The notes below the pieces were generated by a model. The model had not been told where the DNA came from and made no database searches. It saw nothing but the letters and a program-made list of their open reading frames with translations. A stretch of 5,589 bases of DNA, taken from the NCBI GenBank assembly GCA_002402085.1, contig NVVB01000017.1, positions 36,717 to 42,305 on the forward strand, given 5' to 3'. This DNA is from Gammaproteobacteria bacterium. Its GTDB lineage: Bacteria; Pseudomonadota; Gammaproteobacteria; Pseudomonadales; UBA3067. Below, one piece after another: positions 4,987 through 5,589 of this stretch; the first letter of the stretch is position 1, and each line of letters opens with the position of its first letter. Position numbers and translations under genes: made by a program.

Positions 4987-5589
4987 GTGAATACTGTCGT
5001 CTCTCAAAGCAATATCCAATCGAAACAAATCGCATTAATCTCAGCGTGCCGCGCATGCTGCTTATTCATCATGCTTCAATTACCCGTCCCTCCACTCATC
5101 GCTAATGCCTTCGCAGACAGCAATAAAAACTTCAGCAAGGAAAATTTCTTAACCTACCGTGGGCCTCATGGAGAGACGGTTTTCACTGACCAACATATCC
5201 ATCGTCGAGGTTATTCACCTCAAAACCATCACCACATCGAATACCAGACGTACCGGAAATTCAAAAAAAAACACCGCTCGTCAGAATGGGATCTTTTTAT
5301 TTTACACGCAGCTAAAAAATACAAGCTTAAGGCCAACCTCATAAAAGCGGTGATCGCAGCTGAGTCCAACTTTGATCCCTACGCAAAATCATCTGCTGGC
5401 GCCATGGGTTTGATGCAGCTAATGCCGCTAACCTGCAAAGAATACAATGTCAGCCACCCCTACCATCCGCAGCAAAATATTGCCGCAGGCACCAAGCACC
5501 TAAAGTATTTACTAAACAAATACAAAAACATCAAACTCGCTTTAGCGGCCTACAATGCAGGGGAACAAAACGTAAAAAAATACCACGGA
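4987..5589 (+). CDS. Secreted lytic transglycosylase, SLT domain (3' end outside window)
   Basis: This frame is open from after a stop at 4966-4968 to the window edge; 201 codons are visible from a GTG at 4987. The SLT (goose-lysozyme-like) motifs are all present: catalytic Glu126 in AAESNFDP, GAMGLMQLMP at 138-147, NIAAG at 164-168 with a following YL, and AYNAG at 188-192. It should cleave peptidoglycan between MurNAc and GlcNAc, forming 1,6-anhydroMurNAc. Residues 56-68 (TYRGPHGETVFTD) resemble a DUF4124-type beta-hairpin often placed before SLT domains. From GTG, a hydrophobic stretch ending Asn-Ala-Phe-Ala43 looks like a signal peptide, implying periplasmic location. The only other start, ATG at 5071, would leave a short leader without a basic residue; neither start has a clear Shine-Dalgarno. 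Only a few C-terminal residues of the domain, and any tail, are missing. It starts seven bases after the VOC gene. Confidence 0.85.
   Translation, partial: MNTVVSQSNIQSKQIALISACRACCLFIMLQLPVPPLIANAFADSNKNFSKENFLTYRGPHGETVFTDQHIHRRGYSPQNHHHIEYQTYRKFKKKHRSSEWDLFILHAAKKYKLKANLIKAVIAAESNFDPYAKSSAGAMGLMQLMPLTCKEYNVSHPYHPQQNIAAGTKHLKYLLNKYKNIKLALAAYNAGEQNVKKYHG

Noticed and set aside
5159..5344. 61-codon plus-strand open frame near the right edge
   Set aside because: It is out of frame with the transglycosylase, whose four SLT motifs are clear in the frame running through the same bases.

Overview
The window looks like chromosomal DNA of a free-living Gram-negative bacterium, most likely a marine-type gammaproteobacterium. 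This is judged from outer-membrane porins with C-terminal Phe signals, periplasmic proteins, a glutathione-reductase relative closest in layout to Escherichia coli Gor, and a VOC protein and lytic transglycosylase of familiar proteobacterial types. The genus cannot be fixed from the sequence alone. No RNA genes, insertion sequences, CRISPR arrays or phage genes were seen.

Left part (1-2968, + strand): a head-to-tail duplication of a two-gene module. Each copy is an outer-membrane porin-like beta-barrel followed by a short PstS-like periplasmic protein: porin A (5' end cut off by the window), PBP A, porin B (complete), PBP B. Gaps between genes are only 1-2 bases and no strong Shine-Dalgarno sequences are seen, so this is one tightly coupled operon. 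The porins are recognisable paralogues (about half identical by eye); the PBP-like proteins are about 70% identical. No ABC permease or ATPase gene is in the window, so the usual 'phosphate ABC transporter substrate-binding protein' label should not be read as a transport function.

Middle (3010-4332, - strand): a convergent gene for a FAD/NAD(P)H oxidoreductase with the fold of glutathione reductase. Both redox cysteines are serine, the flavin-contacting lysine is asparagine, and the chain stops just before the usual C-terminal catalytic glutamate. The FAD- and NADPH-binding signatures are intact. It should still bind flavin and nucleotide but cannot be a classical disulfide reductase. This is the most striking object in the window.

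Right part (4333-5589): a divergent intergenic region with clustered GCCTAA/TTAGGC half-sites, then a + strand pair: a VOC/glyoxalase-family protein and, seven bases after it, a secreted lytic transglycosylase that runs off the right edge. Whether the oxidoreductase and the VOC protein act in one pathway is not shown; only their divergent arrangement is.
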